DNA of 64,000 nt from CAUZWH01 sp965224275 (GTDB lineage: Bacteria > Pseudomonadota > Alphaproteobacteria > SHVV01). Both the position numbers and the translations under genes were made by a program. Below, in pieces: positions 54,300 to 63,661 of this stretch. Position 1 is the stretch's first letter. Every line of letters starts with the position of its first letter. The DNA is taken from NCBI GenBank assembly GCA_965224275.1, contig CBDCYR010000009.1:418275-482274 (forward strand), in the 5' to 3' direction. Under the pieces are notes generated by a model that was not told the DNA's origin, searched no databases, and was given only the letters and a program-made list of their open reading frames with translations.

Positions 54300-55231
54300 G
54301 AGTCCGACTCGAAACTCTATGTTTGATAACAGTACCTTGCGAGCCGCCTTGTGAGGAGTCGGATGTTGGCGACAAGAATCCATGCCTGTGCGGAGGCGAT
54401 TGATTTCTCCCAATCCTTGGCCAGTCGACGGCATCGGTTGAGCCAGGCGAAGGTCCTCTCGACGACCCATCGTCTGGGCAGGAGCTCGAAGCCCTGGGCG
54501 GTGTCTGAGCGCTTGATGATCTCGAGCTTCCAGCGGCCGATGACCTCAAGGGCGCCCTCGAGTTTCGGTCCCGCGTAGGCGGCGTCGGCGAAGAGGTGAC
54601 GCAGCCGGGGGAAGCGATGACGGATCGATTTGAGGACCTCGGGCGCGCCGTCGCGGTCCTGGATATCGGCTGCGTGCACGATCAGGCCGACCAGCAGGCC
54701 GAGTGTATCGGTGACGATGTGACGCTTGCGGCCCTTGATCTTCTTGCCCGCGTCATAGCCCCGAACACCACCGCTTTCCGTGGTTTTCACGCTCTGGCTG
54801 TCGATCACCCCGGCGCTCGGGCCGGCCTCGCGTCCTTCCAGCTCCCGGGCCGCCATGACCAGGTGATGGTTGATGCTCTCCAGCAGGCCGTTGGAGCGCC
54901 AGTCGTAGAAATAGCGCTGGACCGTGGAAGGCGGAGGGAAGTCGTTCGGCAACATCGCCCACTGGCAGCCCGTCGAGGCCATGTACATGACCGCATCCAT
55001 GACATGGCGCAGGTCCGTCGTCCTCGGCCGGCCGATCTTCTTGCGCGGCGGCATGAGCGGCGCGATCAACGCCCACTCTCGATCCGTCAGGTCGCTTGCG
55101 TAGCGCCCGCCACGGCGCTCATAATTCGGGCGAGTGATTTCGGTCCACATGTTGTGCCTCCTCGTTTGCTTTGACACAACCGAGTAAGCCACAACCGACT
55201 GAAATCACTCAACTAGTTTCGGGTTGGCCTC
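54300..55231 (-). mobile_element. IS5-family element, tandem copy 2
   Basis: Same length and ends as copy 1, separated from each neighbour by a single TAA. It differs by one base that changes Asp203 to Val in the transposase. Confidence 0.9.
54317..55150 (-). CDS. IS5-family transposase, copy 2
   Basis: A 277-residue DDE transposase, identical to copy 3 except for Val203 in place of Asp. The catalytic residues are unchanged and the same ribosome site is present, so it is presumably active. Confidence 0.92.
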   Translation of the reverse strand: MWTEITRPNYERRGGRYASDLTDREWALIAPLMPPRKKIGRPRTTDLRHVMDAVMYMASTGCQWAMLPNDFPPPSTVQRYFYDWRSNGLLESINHHLVMAARELEGREAGPSAGVIDSQSVKTTESGGVRGYDAGKKIKGRKRHIVTDTLGLLVGLIVHAADIQDRDGAPEVLKSIRHRFPRLRHLFADAAYAGPKLEGALEVIGRWKLEIIKRSDTAQGFELLPRRWVVERTFAWLNRCRRLAKDWEKSIASAQAWILVANIRLLTRRLARYCYQT

Positions 55232-55234
55232 TAA

Positions 55235-56166
55235 GAGTCCGACTCGAAACTCTATGTTTGATAACAGTACCTTGCGAGCCGCCTTGTGAGGAGTCGGATG
55301 TTGGCGACAAGAATCCATGCCTGTGCGGAGGCGATTGATTTCTCCCAATCCTTGGCCAGTCGACGGCATCGGTTGAGCCAGGCGAAGGTCCTCTCGACGA
55401 CCCATCGTCTGGGCAGGAGCTCGAAGCCCTGGGCGGTGTCTGAGCGCTTGATGATCTCGAGCTTCCAGCGGCCGATGTCCTCAAGGGCGCCCTCGAGTTT
55501 CGGTCCCGCGTAGGCGGCGTCGGCGAAGAGGTGACGCAGCCGGGGGAAGCGATGACGGATCGATTTGAGGACCTCGGGCGCGCCGTCGCGGTCCTGGATA
55601 TCGGCTGCGTGCACGATCAGGCCGACCAGCAGGCCGAGTGTATCGGTGACGATGTGACGCTTGCGGCCCTTGATCTTCTTGCCCGCGTCATAGCCCCGAA
55701 CACCACCGCTTTCCGTGGTTTTCACGCTCTGGCTGTCGATCACCCCGGCGCTCGGGCCGGCCTCGCGTCCTTCCAGCTCCCGGGCCGCCATGACCAGGTG
55801 ATGGTTGATGCTCTCCAGCAGGCCGTTGGAGCGCCAGTCGTAGAAATAGCGCTGGACCGTGGAAGGCGGAGGGAAGTCGTTCGGCAACATCGCCCACTGG
55901 CAGCCCGTCGAGGCCATGTACATGACCGCATCCATGACATGGCGCAGGTCCGTCGTCCTCGGCCGGCCGATCTTCTTGCGCGGCGGCATGAGCGGCGCGA
56001 TCAACGCCCACTCTCGATCCGTCAGGTCGCTTGCGTAGCGCCCGCCACGGCGCTCATAATTCGGGCGAGTGATTTCGGTCCACATGTTGTGCCTCCTCGT
56101 TTGCTTTGACACAACCGAGTAAGCCACAACCGACTGAAATCACTCAACTAGTTTCGGGTTGGCCTC
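55235..56166 (-). mobile_element. IS5-family element, tandem copy 3
   Basis: The third unit of the array, abutting the lipase gene. Its last base (C56166) together with the flanking TA forms the present stop codon (TAG) of the lipase gene on the minus strand. Confidence 0.9.
55252..56085 (-). CDS. IS5-family transposase, copy 3
   Basis: A 277-residue DDE transposase with the consensus residues at the two variable positions (His96, Asp203), and therefore likely closest to the ancestral copy of the array. Confidence 0.92.
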   Translation of the reverse strand: MWTEITRPNYERRGGRYASDLTDREWALIAPLMPPRKKIGRPRTTDLRHVMDAVMYMASTGCQWAMLPNDFPPPSTVQRYFYDWRSNGLLESINHHLVMAARELEGREAGPSAGVIDSQSVKTTESGGVRGYDAGKKIKGRKRHIVTDTLGLLVGLIVHAADIQDRDGAPEVLKSIRHRFPRLRHLFADAAYAGPKLEGALEDIGRWKLEIIKRSDTAQGFELLPRRWVVERTFAWLNRCRRLAKDWEKSIASAQAWILVANIRLLTRRLARYCYQT

Positions 56167-57011
56167 TAAGACCATTTGGGCGTCGACTTTGCGTGCATCG
56201 GTACCAAGCCGACGTAGGTGCTCATGTCGTGGTCACTTATGCCATCCGGACCCAATTCGCCAAGATCATCTATACGACCCTTGACCCGGTCTAAGAATTG
56301 CGCCCAGAACCCAATGTCTGTTTCCATCGTCTTTTCGCTCGTGAAATAGATCATCTTACCCACATGCCGGTAGTTGAGCGCGCGCGGCGGCACGCGCGTA
56401 ACAACGTCGTTGTTATTCACGAATCGGTAGGTTCCGGTCATCGTGTCTGAATTGGAAGATCTGGCGAAATCCTGGTCGCCAGTGCGCGGGTGGCCGAATG
56501 TGTACAGCCCGTAGACCGGCTTATCCTCTTCGAATCGCAGCTTAGCAACAGCGATGGTCGCTAGGGCCGCACTCAGGCTGTGGCCCGTAAACCAAAGCGC
56601 CTGTGGCCGATCGGTGTTGTCCTGGAACGCTGTGATACGCTCCCTCAGACCGGGCCAAATGCGCGCGACTCCTTCGTAGAATCCATTGTGGACACGCCCG
56701 CCCAGACCGTTCACGAGTGCGATATCAACATCAGTTAGCCAGTCACGCAAACGATCAGGCTCGGTGCCGCGAAAGGAAACGATGATCTTCTCGTCGTCAC
56801 CGGCAACGAAGACCTCGCTCCCGCGCGCCTCGAAAAAATCGAACTTTTCGAATCTCCACTTTTGGATGTTGGTCTGAATCGTTGCCTCGGGCTCGTAAGC
56901 AAGATTGGCCATCGCCGCAAGGCACAATGCGTTGTTGCCGTTGTAGGCAGTTGTGTGGCTGGCAAATGGATGATCCCCGGGATCATATTGATAGTCTCGT
57001 TGCTCGCTCAT
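56166..57011 (-). CDS. Class 3 lipase family protein
   Basis: A 281-residue Lipase_3-type serine hydrolase. IIVSFRGTE supplies the oxyanion region, the nucleophile elbow is GHSLSAA (Ala/Ser variant of GHSLGG), the acid lies in FGHPRTGDQDFA and the His is likely in SDHDMSTYVG. No signal peptide is visible. The stop codon is formed at the junction with the IS5 array; without the insertion it would be TAA at the same codon, so the protein is unchanged. Confidence 0.85.
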   Translation of the reverse strand: MSEQRDYQYDPGDHPFASHTTAYNGNNALCLAAMANLAYEPEATIQTNIQKWRFEKFDFFEARGSEVFVAGDDEKIIVSFRGTEPDRLRDWLTDVDIALVNGLGGRVHNGFYEGVARIWPGLRERITAFQDNTDRPQALWFTGHSLSAALATIAVAKLRFEEDKPVYGLYTFGHPRTGDQDFARSSNSDTMTGTYRFVNNNDVVTRVPPRALNYRHVGKMIYFTSEKTMETDIGFWAQFLDRVKGRIDDLGELGPDGISDHDMSTYVGLVPMHAKSTPKWS

Positions 57012-57292
57012 CTGTGCACATCCCTACGTAAATCTGGGCGATCGGATCACACGCGACCGAAACCGTGTAACACGCCACCGATCCTCACAGTCTAGCCAAA
57101 GCGCGCATCGCTTCCTCCAACATATTTAGCGCCGCTGCTTTTGGCCGCGAAAGTGCTGGAATCGCACCTTGTCGTTGATGTCGTTCGCAAAGGGCTTTGG
57201 CGTGCTTTGGCGAGCGCGAACGACGCCGAACATCTGTGGACTGGAGGCAGCGCCGCGGATTGGTGATCCCAGAGCGTTTCAGCAGGCTTGCA
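57012..57292. other. Intergenic region without a supported gene
   Basis: About 280 bases between the lipase and the membrane protein gene. A 74-codon minus-strand frame (57085-57309) has no family features. No hairpin or repeat stands out. Confidence 0.4.
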
Positions 57293-58129
57293 TTAACCAC
57301 GCAATTCACGCCGCCTCAAACTTTCGCGCAGCGCCGCAAAGCTACCGCTAGCCAGGAGCCCGACTCCACTGCCGAGAACGGCAGAAAGCCATATCAAACT
57401 GATCTCACGCGACGCTTGGAGCCGGGGATCGATGACTGACACAAGAACGTCGGTAAAAATATCAGTCTCCACGCCATCATCGACTTTGAACGTCAGGTAT
57501 TGGCCCTGATTGTTCGTCCTGATCGCGTTGATTGCGGGGACTGTGAAGTCTAGTTTCTCATTAGTACCGAAAGCGACTTCCACGAAATGGAACGTACCCA
57601 GCTTATCGCCGAATCCTGAGGTCCCAAAACTTGTAGATAGTTGATATCCGAGTGCCGTTTGCGTCAGTGCGTCGTTCGCTATGAAGCGAAGTGTTCCACC
57701 GAAATCTGGAACGGTCTTCGCCTCTACGACAAATGTCGCGAGCCCTTCGTCCTTGTCCCAGCCAACCGCCGAAACCGGCAGCTTTCTATATTCCGAGCGA
57801 TGGACGCCATCGATTCGCTGCGAATGTGTAAGCTGTGTCAGTCTTTTGTTAACGGTTATTGAAAGGCGCTTGCAGCTATCGGCGAAGGATCGCCAATTCA
57901 CGAAGTGCAGTTCGACCGCGACAGCGTTGTTGTCGCTTCGGCGAAGTGACATTAACGGCTCTCGAGGCTCCCAACAGTCCTCGTATAGTATATTTATGCT
58001 GAGTTTTCGGCCTGGCCCCGTCCTTTCGTCTAGAAGGCCGAACAAAAGCCACGCGGGCAAGGCAATCATGATCAGGCCAACAATCGCGGTAGCAACCTCT
58101 ACGAAAAGAAGTAACCGATCTCGATCCAT
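57293..58129 (-). CDS. Membrane protein with a large extracytoplasmic domain, unknown function
   Basis: A 278-residue protein with one N-terminal helix (residues about 5-30, RLLLFVEVATAIVGLIMI), a hydrophilic middle of about 200 residues rich in beta-type sequence, and a second helix near the C terminus (LIWLSAVLGSGVGLLASGSF) before a basic tail. The topology suggests a periplasmic domain held by two helices. The start at 58129 is chosen because it begins just before the first helix. No family was recognised. Codon use is less GC-biased than in neighbouring genes, consistent with acquisition. Confidence 0.65.
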   Translation of the reverse strand: MDRDRLLLFVEVATAIVGLIMIALPAWLLFGLLDERTGPGRKLSINILYEDCWEPREPLMSLRRSDNNAVAVELHFVNWRSFADSCKRLSITVNKRLTQLTHSQRIDGVHRSEYRKLPVSAVGWDKDEGLATFVVEAKTVPDFGGTLRFIANDALTQTALGYQLSTSFGTSGFGDKLGTFHFVEVAFGTNEKLDFTVPAINAIRTNNQGQYLTFKVDDGVETDIFTDVLVSVIDPRLQASREISLIWLSAVLGSGVGLLASGSFAALRESLRRRELRG

Positions 58130-58255
58130 CGATGCCTGTTTCCGTCCGCAGATCCACCAATGCCTATGAACGTCCGCGCCCACCGCTCCTGCGCACCCCA
58201 GCGTATGCGAGCGAGTTAGGACGTACTAACGAAACAGCCCGCATATCGATGCAAG

Positions 58256-59782
58256 TCATTCCAGACGCAAGTTTATACGACGATAGCTCAACGCTTCAGC
58301 AATATGCGCCCGGCGCACCGCCGCGACACCGTCGAGGTCGGCCAGCGTGCGGGCGACCCGGAGCACCCGATGGTAGCCGCGCGCCGATAATTTGAGGCGG
58401 TCGGTCGCCTCGGTCAGTAGGCGCACGCCGTCATCGTCGGGTGTTGCGACCGCCGCCAGGAGATCACCATCGGCCTCGGCGTTGGTGCGGATCGGGGGCT
58501 CGTCATCTGCCGTCGCGCCGTAGCGTTGCCGTTGGATCTCGCGCGCGGCCGCAACCCGGGCTGCCACCTCGGCGCTGCCCTCGGCCGGCGGCGGCAGGCT
58601 GAGATCGACGGCCTCAACCGCGCCGACTTCGACATGAAGGTCGATGCGATCGAACATCGGGCCGGAGATCTTGCTCTGGTATTCGATGCCGCATTTGGGC
58701 GCCCGGCCGCAGCCTTGGGCGGGATCATCGAGGTAGCCGCAGCGGCATGGGTTCATCGCCGCGACCAATTGCACGCGTGCCGGGTAGGTCACATGCGCAT
58801 TGGCGCGCGACACCGTTATGCGTCCGCTTTCAAGCGGCTGGCGCAGCGCTTCGAGCGCGTTGCGGGCAAATTCGGGCAGCTCGTCGAGGAACAGGACGCC
58901 GAGATGAGCCAGCGTCACCTCACCCGGCTTGGCCTGTTGGCCACCGCCCACCAGCGCGGCCAGTGAGGCCGAGTGGTGGGGGTCGCGAAACGGACGCTGG
59001 CGCGTGAGCTGGCCGCCTCGGATCGATCCGGCCACGCTCTGGATCATACTCACTTCGAGCGTTTCAGCCGCATCCAGCGGCGGTAGAATACCGGCGAGGC
59101 GCGCCGCCAGCATCGACTTGCCGGCGCCCGGCGGACCAATCATCAGCAGATTGTGACCGCCGGCCGCCGCCACTTCGAGCGCACGTTTGGCAATCTCCTG
59201 GCCCTTGATGTCCGACAAATCGGCGACCGCGACAGGTTCACGGGCCAGTGACTTCTGCGGCTGCGGCAACAGCTGGGTGCCCTTGAGATGATTGATCAGC
59301 GATAGGATGTCGGGTGCGGCGAGGATGTCGATCGCGCCCGCCCACGGGGCCTCACCGCCGGACGCGGCCGGGCAAATCAATCCGCGATGACCCGCCGCGG
59401 CGTTGATCGCTGCCAGCAAGACGCCGGCCACCGGCGCGATCGTTCCGTCCAAGCCGAGTTCACCGAGCGCGCAATAGTCGCCGAGATCGTCGGCCGCCAC
59501 CACGTCCATATCGACCAGCAGCCCGAGCGCAATCGGCAGATCGTAGTGGCTGCCCTCCTTGGCCAGGCTGGCCGGCGCCAGGTTGACGGTGATCCGTTTG
59601 GGCGGCAGCGACAGGCCGACAGCGCTCAGCGCGGCCCGGACGCGTTCGCGCGATTCGGCCACCGCCTTGTCGGGCAAGCCGACGATCGTGAAGGCCGGTA
59701 AGCCTGCGCTCATCTGCACCTGAACGTCGACATCAACCACGTCGATTCCCCGGAACGCGACCGTGTTGACGTGCGCCACCAT
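58256..59782 (-). CDS. comM: YifB/ComM-type Mg-chelatase-like AAA ATPase
   Basis: A 508-residue protein with an N-terminal Lon-like fold (MVAHVNTVAFRGIDVVDVDV, LPAFTIVGLPDKAVAESRER) and a central AAA+ Mg-chelatase domain (Walker A GPPGAGKSM, Walker B VLFLDELPEF). The C-terminal domain has LSARGYHRVLRVARTLADL. ComM helps branch migration during natural transformation. A four-Cys element (CRCGYLDDPAQGC, later APKC) is conserved in the family. It starts 8 bases after the methyltransferase stop. Confidence 0.93.
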   Translation of the reverse strand: MVAHVNTVAFRGIDVVDVDVQVQMSAGLPAFTIVGLPDKAVAESRERVRAALSAVGLSLPPKRITVNLAPASLAKEGSHYDLPIALGLLVDMDVVAADDLGDYCALGELGLDGTIAPVAGVLLAAINAAAGHRGLICPAASGGEAPWAGAIDILAAPDILSLINHLKGTQLLPQPQKSLAREPVAVADLSDIKGQEIAKRALEVAAAGGHNLLMIGPPGAGKSMLAARLAGILPPLDAAETLEVSMIQSVAGSIRGGQLTRQRPFRDPHHSASLAALVGGGQQAKPGEVTLAHLGVLFLDELPEFARNALEALRQPLESGRITVSRANAHVTYPARVQLVAAMNPCRCGYLDDPAQGCGRAPKCGIEYQSKISGPMFDRIDLHVEVGAVEAVDLSLPPPAEGSAEVAARVAAAREIQRQRYGATADDEPPIRTNAEADGDLLAAVATPDDDGVRLLTEATDRLKLSARGYHRVLRVARTLADLDGVAAVRRAHIAEALSYRRINLRLE

Positions 59783-59790
59783 CGTGGCGC

Positions 59791-60585
59791 TCAGTTTTTC
59801 TGGGCGATGTAGCTGAAGGCGCGGTGCGGTGCGACGAGGTAGTCGCCGGCGAAGCGTTTCACGAGTTCCTCGGCCAGCATGCCATCAAGCTTGGCACAGT
59901 CGCTGGCCGTGAAACTTTCGGCCAACCTGCGTCCGACATAGCCGCGCCATCCGGCGTGAGTAAACACCACGTCGACGTCGTGCAGAAAGGTTTGATGCTC
60001 ACCAAATCCGGCGCCCCGCACACTCGGATACCAATTGCTGTAAAGGCCGTTGGTGCCACCGATCCGCCAGTCCGGATCGATCTCGACGATCAGGTTTTCG
60101 GTCGCTTCGACCACATTGCGGGGCAGCGACTGCCAGGCGTAGTGGGCGATCATCAGATGGCACCGCGGCCGCAACACGCGGTGGGCCTCAGCTGCGGCCG
60201 CGTCGCCGTCAAACGCGTGCCAGCTTTGCCCGGCAATCACCAGATCACGTGAACCATCATCGAGGCCGGTTTGTTCAGCGGTGGCTTTGGTGTAGTGCAC
60301 GTTTGGGTTTTCGGGCGATTCGACGCCGCGCGCCTGATCGAGCATGGCGCTATCGGAATCAATGGCGATCACATTGGCACCATGGCGCGCCAATCCGCGT
60401 GCGATCTCACCGCGTCCGGTGCCGAGGTCGAGCGCTTCGCGGCGTGGTCCGACCAGGTCGAGGGCGAGATGGAGGCGTTCGAAATAGGAGGGCGGGAAGC
60501 CTTTGATGTGGTTGGCTTTATCGGGCGTTGCTTGGTCGGGCTGATAAGCCAATGCCTTAGCCCCAGTGACGCCCGGTGCCGCCAA
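59791..60585 (-). CDS. Class I SAM-dependent methyltransferase
   Basis: A 264-residue methyltransferase of the UbiE/type-11 group. SAM-binding motif I is ALDLGTGRGEIA, followed by VIAIDSDSAMLDQA and the post-II segment LVIAGQSWHAFD. The C-terminal half matches small-molecule methyltransferases of unknown substrate. The first codon is uncertain: TTG 60585 overlaps the upstream CopD-like gene, and TTG 60552 lies just after that gene's stop. It is in the run leading to comM. Confidence 0.85.
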   Translation of the reverse strand: MAAPGVTGAKALAYQPDQATPDKANHIKGFPPSYFERLHLALDLVGPRREALDLGTGRGEIARGLARHGANVIAIDSDSAMLDQARGVESPENPNVHYTKATAEQTGLDDGSRDLVIAGQSWHAFDGDAAAAEAHRVLRPRCHLMIAHYAWQSLPRNVVEATENLIVEIDPDWRIGGTNGLYSNWYPSVRGAGFGEHQTFLHDVDVVFTHAGWRGYVGRRLAESFTASDCAKLDGMLAEELVKRFAGDYLVAPHRAFSYIAQKN

Positions 60586-61036
60586 CCAGGGCGACGACCA
60601 ATCCCAGCACCAAATTGGTCGCGACGATCATCCGGATCTGGTTGAGCGCCTGGCCGGCGCTTGCAAAATCGTCCGCCGCAAGGGCGCGGCGAAACCGGGC
60701 ATAGGGTGCAAAATAGAGATGCAGGAAGATCACCACCATGACCAGACCAAGGCCCTGCATGATGTGCACGTCGATGCCGACCACGGCAAAGCCGCCAAGT
60801 TCGATCAGCACCATCCAATAACCGCTGGCCAACAGCACCACGATCGCGATCCACACCCATTTGAAGAAACGCGCGAACACACGCCCCCACAGTTTGAGCC
60901 GCTCCGGCGGTGCTTCAATACCGCCAATCGACGGTCGCAAGACTTGGTAGGCGAAAAACATGCCACCGACCCAGATCACGGCAGCCAAAACATGCAGGCC
61001 TTTGGTAACGATCATCATAATCGTTTCAGGCATCAT
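60557..61036 (-). CDS. CopD-like membrane protein
   Basis: A 159-residue protein with four membrane helices. Histidines lie in helix 1 (KGLHVLAAVIWVGG) and near HIMQGLGLVMVVIFLHLYF, as in CopD/DUF2269-type proteins that may bind haem or copper. The start at 61036 has gaggag upstream; the frame is open to 61096 but overlaps the end of gshB. It lies directly downstream of gshB. Confidence 0.82.
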   Translation of the reverse strand: MMPETIMMIVTKGLHVLAAVIWVGGMFFAYQVLRPSIGGIEAPPERLKLWGRVFARFFKWVWIAIVVLLASGYWMVLIELGGFAVVGIDVHIMQGLGLVMVVIFLHLYFAPYARFRRALAADDFASAGQALNQIRMIVATNLVLGLVVALVGGTGRHWG

Positions 61037-61070
61037 CACGGCTGACTCCTCTTCGTCGTTTAGCTCGGCG

Positions 61071-62039
61071 CTAGACTGGCGGTTTGCGACGCTCATCGCT
61101 GTAGAAGCGCTGTTCGATCGCGTCCCAGATATCTGCTTCGAGGGCGGTGCCGTCGAAGCGGTTGACCTCCTGCAGGCCGGTCGGCGAGGTCACGTTGATC
61201 TCGGTCAGGTAGTCGCCGATCACGTCGATGCCGGCGAAAATCAAACCGTGCCTCACGAGCGCCGGCCCGATCGCTTCGCAGATCTCCAGGTCGCGCGTCG
61301 ACATCTCAATCTTCTCGGGCCGCCCGCCAACGTGCATATTCGAGCGCGCTTCGCCCTCGGCCGGAACCCGATTGACGGCACCGGCCGCCTTGCCATCGAT
61401 CAATATGATGCGCTTGTCGCCTGCACGCACATCAGGCACGTAGCGCTGCACCACGATCGGCTCGCGATAAAACTCACTGAACAATTCGATCAATGAATTG
61501 AGATTGTCGCTGTCCGGCGAGATGTGAAACACCCCGGCGCCGCCATTGCCGTAAAGCGGTTTGACGATGATATCGCCATATTCGCTACGGAACGCCTTGA
61601 TTTCATCGATGTTACTGGTGATCAGCGTCGGCGGCATGATGTCGACGAAGTGGGTAACGAAGAGTTTCTCGGGTGCGTTACGAACCTCGGCCGGGTCGTT
61701 GACGACCAAGGTTTCCGGATGGATCCGCTCCAATAGATGGGTCGCGGTTATGTAAGCCATATCGAACGGGGGATCCTGGCGCATCAGCACCACATCGAGC
61801 GTCGCCAGATCGAGATTTTCCGGCTCGCCCAGGGTGGCGTGATCGCCCGGCTCACGGCGCACCACCAGCGCTCGCGCGTGCGCATATACGCGGCCGTTCT
61901 TCAGCGATAGATCCTTAGGCAGGTAGTGATAGAGCTGGTGGCCCCGGCGCTGCGCCTCCAGCGCCAAGACAAAGGTTGAATCGGCGTCGATGTCGATCGC
62001 CTCGATGGGATCCATTTGGATGGCAACGGCAAGGCTCAT
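61071..62039 (-). CDS. gshB: Glutathione synthetase
   Basis: A 322-residue ATP-grasp enzyme that joins glycine to gamma-glutamylcysteine. It has the N-terminal VAIQMDPIEAIDIDADSTF, VLMRQDPPFDMAYI, the glycine-rich ATP loop KPLYGNGGAGVF, RVPAEGEARSNMHVGG and the C-terminal EINVTSPTGLQEVNR. The length is normal. It sits in the conserved alphaproteobacterial neighbourhood with yraN and comM and would supply glutathione for the cell, including any glutathione-dependent peroxidase. Confidence 0.95.
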   Translation of the reverse strand: MSLAVAIQMDPIEAIDIDADSTFVLALEAQRRGHQLYHYLPKDLSLKNGRVYAHARALVVRREPGDHATLGEPENLDLATLDVVLMRQDPPFDMAYITATHLLERIHPETLVVNDPAEVRNAPEKLFVTHFVDIMPPTLITSNIDEIKAFRSEYGDIIVKPLYGNGGAGVFHISPDSDNLNSLIELFSEFYREPIVVQRYVPDVRAGDKRIILIDGKAAGAVNRVPAEGEARSNMHVGGRPEKIEMSTRDLEICEAIGPALVRHGLIFAGIDVIGDYLTEINVTSPTGLQEVNRFDGTALEADIWDAIEQRFYSDERRKPPV

Positions 62040-62153
62040 GGGCGGTTAACCAATTAGCGATTCGGAAAGAGTTCGGTCATCGGGGCGGGGGGCGGGGGAA
62101 TGTGAGGACGCGCGCGGGCCGCGCGGTCGTTACCGGCGCCGCAAACCCGCGGT

Positions 62154-62972
62154 TCAATTCAGGTTGCGCTGCAGGCGCTGCAGCAGCCGCGCCGCATCGT
62201 TACGCGTCGCGCTATCGGGCGCCCGCTCGAAATAGGTCTCCGCGAGCTTGACCGCACGGCGCACCTCGCCAACCTGGAACGACGTTACGCTGGCATCGCG
62301 CCACAGGGGGACGTGGTCGGGGGCAAACAAAAGCATACGGCCGACGATCTCGTGCGCGCGATTGAAATCGCCATCGCGAATCGCCCGCGATTTGATGTTG
62401 TTCTGCAGCCTGAGCAGCACTTGCCGATCGTCGACCGCATCAAAATAGCCGCGCTCGAGTTCAGCATCATCGCCGGCGACCCGTTTGAGCAGCTCGCGTA
62501 ACTCGTCCGCCTCCAACGACCGTCCATCATGGAATGGATCAATCACCTGACGGTCGCCATCGGCATCGAGACGAATCAGGAAATGCATCGGAAAGTTAAG
62601 ACCGGCCGCCTGCCAGCCTTGCGCCCGCGCGGCGTGGATATAGAGGATACTAAGCGCCACCGGCAGTCCGCGCCGGCGCCGAATGACGCGAATCAAATCG
62701 GCATTTTGTGTGTCTTCGTAGGTTTCGCTGTCGCCGCGATAGTCGAATCGTTCGCAAAAGGTGTGCGCCAGCGCCCGCGCAGGCGGGTCGCCGGCAACCG
62801 CGGCTTGCTGGGTCTCCGAGGCCAATTCATCGAGATGCGCAAGATAGGGGTCCAGCGCTTCGCCGCCGTGATCGAGCGCCGCAAGCGCGAGCGCCGCGGG
62901 CGCCAGGTCGATGATCTCGCCCGGCGCTGTCGCGAGCTCTTTCAGATAGTCTTCGTGCTCACCCTGATCCAT
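62154..62972 (-). CDS. SirB1-like transglutaminase/tetratricopeptide family protein
   Basis: A 272-residue protein. The N-terminal transglutaminase-like region carries FDYRGDSETYEDTQNADLI and RRRGLPVALSILYIHAARA, then NFPMHFLIRL with the conserved His. The C-terminal third is helical and TPR-like (ARLLQRLQRNLN end). The family is common beside housekeeping genes, and its function is poorly known. The BON lipoprotein gene ends 2 bases before its start, suggesting co-transcription. Confidence 0.85.
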   Translation of the reverse strand: MDQGEHEDYLKELATAPGEIIDLAPAALALAALDHGGEALDPYLAHLDELASETQQAAVAGDPPARALAHTFCERFDYRGDSETYEDTQNADLIRVIRRRRGLPVALSILYIHAARAQGWQAAGLNFPMHFLIRLDADGDRQVIDPFHDGRSLEADELRELLKRVAGDDAELERGYFDAVDDRQVLLRLQNNIKSRAIRDGDFNRAHEIVGRMLLFAPDHVPLWRDASVTSFQVGEVRRAVKLAETYFERAPDSATRNDAARLLQRLQRNLN

Positions 62973-62974
62973 TC

Positions 62975-63592
62975 TCAGGCCTTGCGGCGGGGATCATCCT
63001 TGAGCAACACATGGCTGATCACTTTCTTAACGCCCTTCACGTTGCGCGCGTGGTTTACAAGCTTTTCGTGCTCAACCTCGGTCCGCGCGATACCGAACAG
63101 ATAGACGATAGCGTTAACCGTCGTGAGGGTGAAGTTAATCGCGTAAATATCGCGATCAGAGAGCATCTTGAAACGCAGCTGCGCGGTGATTGATGCGTCC
63201 TTGACAAAACTGCTGGCATCACCGGGTTGTGCGATCTGAAGCTCATTCAAAACCTCGTTGACGCCCTTCACCTTCCAAGCGAGTTCGGCGGCGCTGTCGC
63301 GGTCGGATTGCGATGGCACCACGCCGGTCAGCAGAACCCGGCCCTCGACCACGTCGAGGTTGGTTTTCGCAAACAGGACCTCGCTTTTTCGCAGCAATTT
63401 TTCGTTGACCTGAAACTGTATCGACGTGTCGTCGACAGCGCTGCCGATCGAGCGCTCCTGTGCGACGGCAATTCCCGTGCTCGCGCCGGCGCCAATCGCC
63501 GCGCCAACACAGCCGCTCAAGGCCAGCGACGCAAGGAGCACGAAACAAGTCGAAATCAATACGGACGGCTTGGTGGTGTAGCGTTGGTTCAT
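62975..63592 (-). CDS. BON-domain outer-membrane lipoprotein
   Basis: A 205-residue lipoprotein with lipobox LALSGC and two BON domains: the first about residues 55-120 (IQFQVNEKLL, VEGRVLLTGVV) and the second about 130-200 (ITAQLRFKML, NAIVYLFGIA). This layout is that of DolP/YraP-type proteins that bind phospholipid at the outer membrane. The neighbouring yraN-type gene repeats the arrangement known in other proteobacteria. Confidence 0.9.
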   Translation of the reverse strand: MNQRYTTKPSVLISTCFVLLASLALSGCVGAAIGAGASTGIAVAQERSIGSAVDDTSIQFQVNEKLLRKSEVLFAKTNLDVVEGRVLLTGVVPSQSDRDSAAELAWKVKGVNEVLNELQIAQPGDASSFVKDASITAQLRFKMLSDRDIYAINFTLTTVNAIVYLFGIARTEVEHEKLVNHARNVKGVKKVISHVLLKDDPRRKA

Positions 63593-63661
63593 ATTTCGGA
63601 GTCTCCCGGGTGTCTTTGAGAGTGCTGAGCTTCCGGAAAGCTATCCAGCGATTGGGGCAAA

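Noticed and set aside
57085..57309. 74-codon minus-strand frame upstream of the lipase gene
   Set aside because: Arg-rich, no ribosome site, no similarity noticed.
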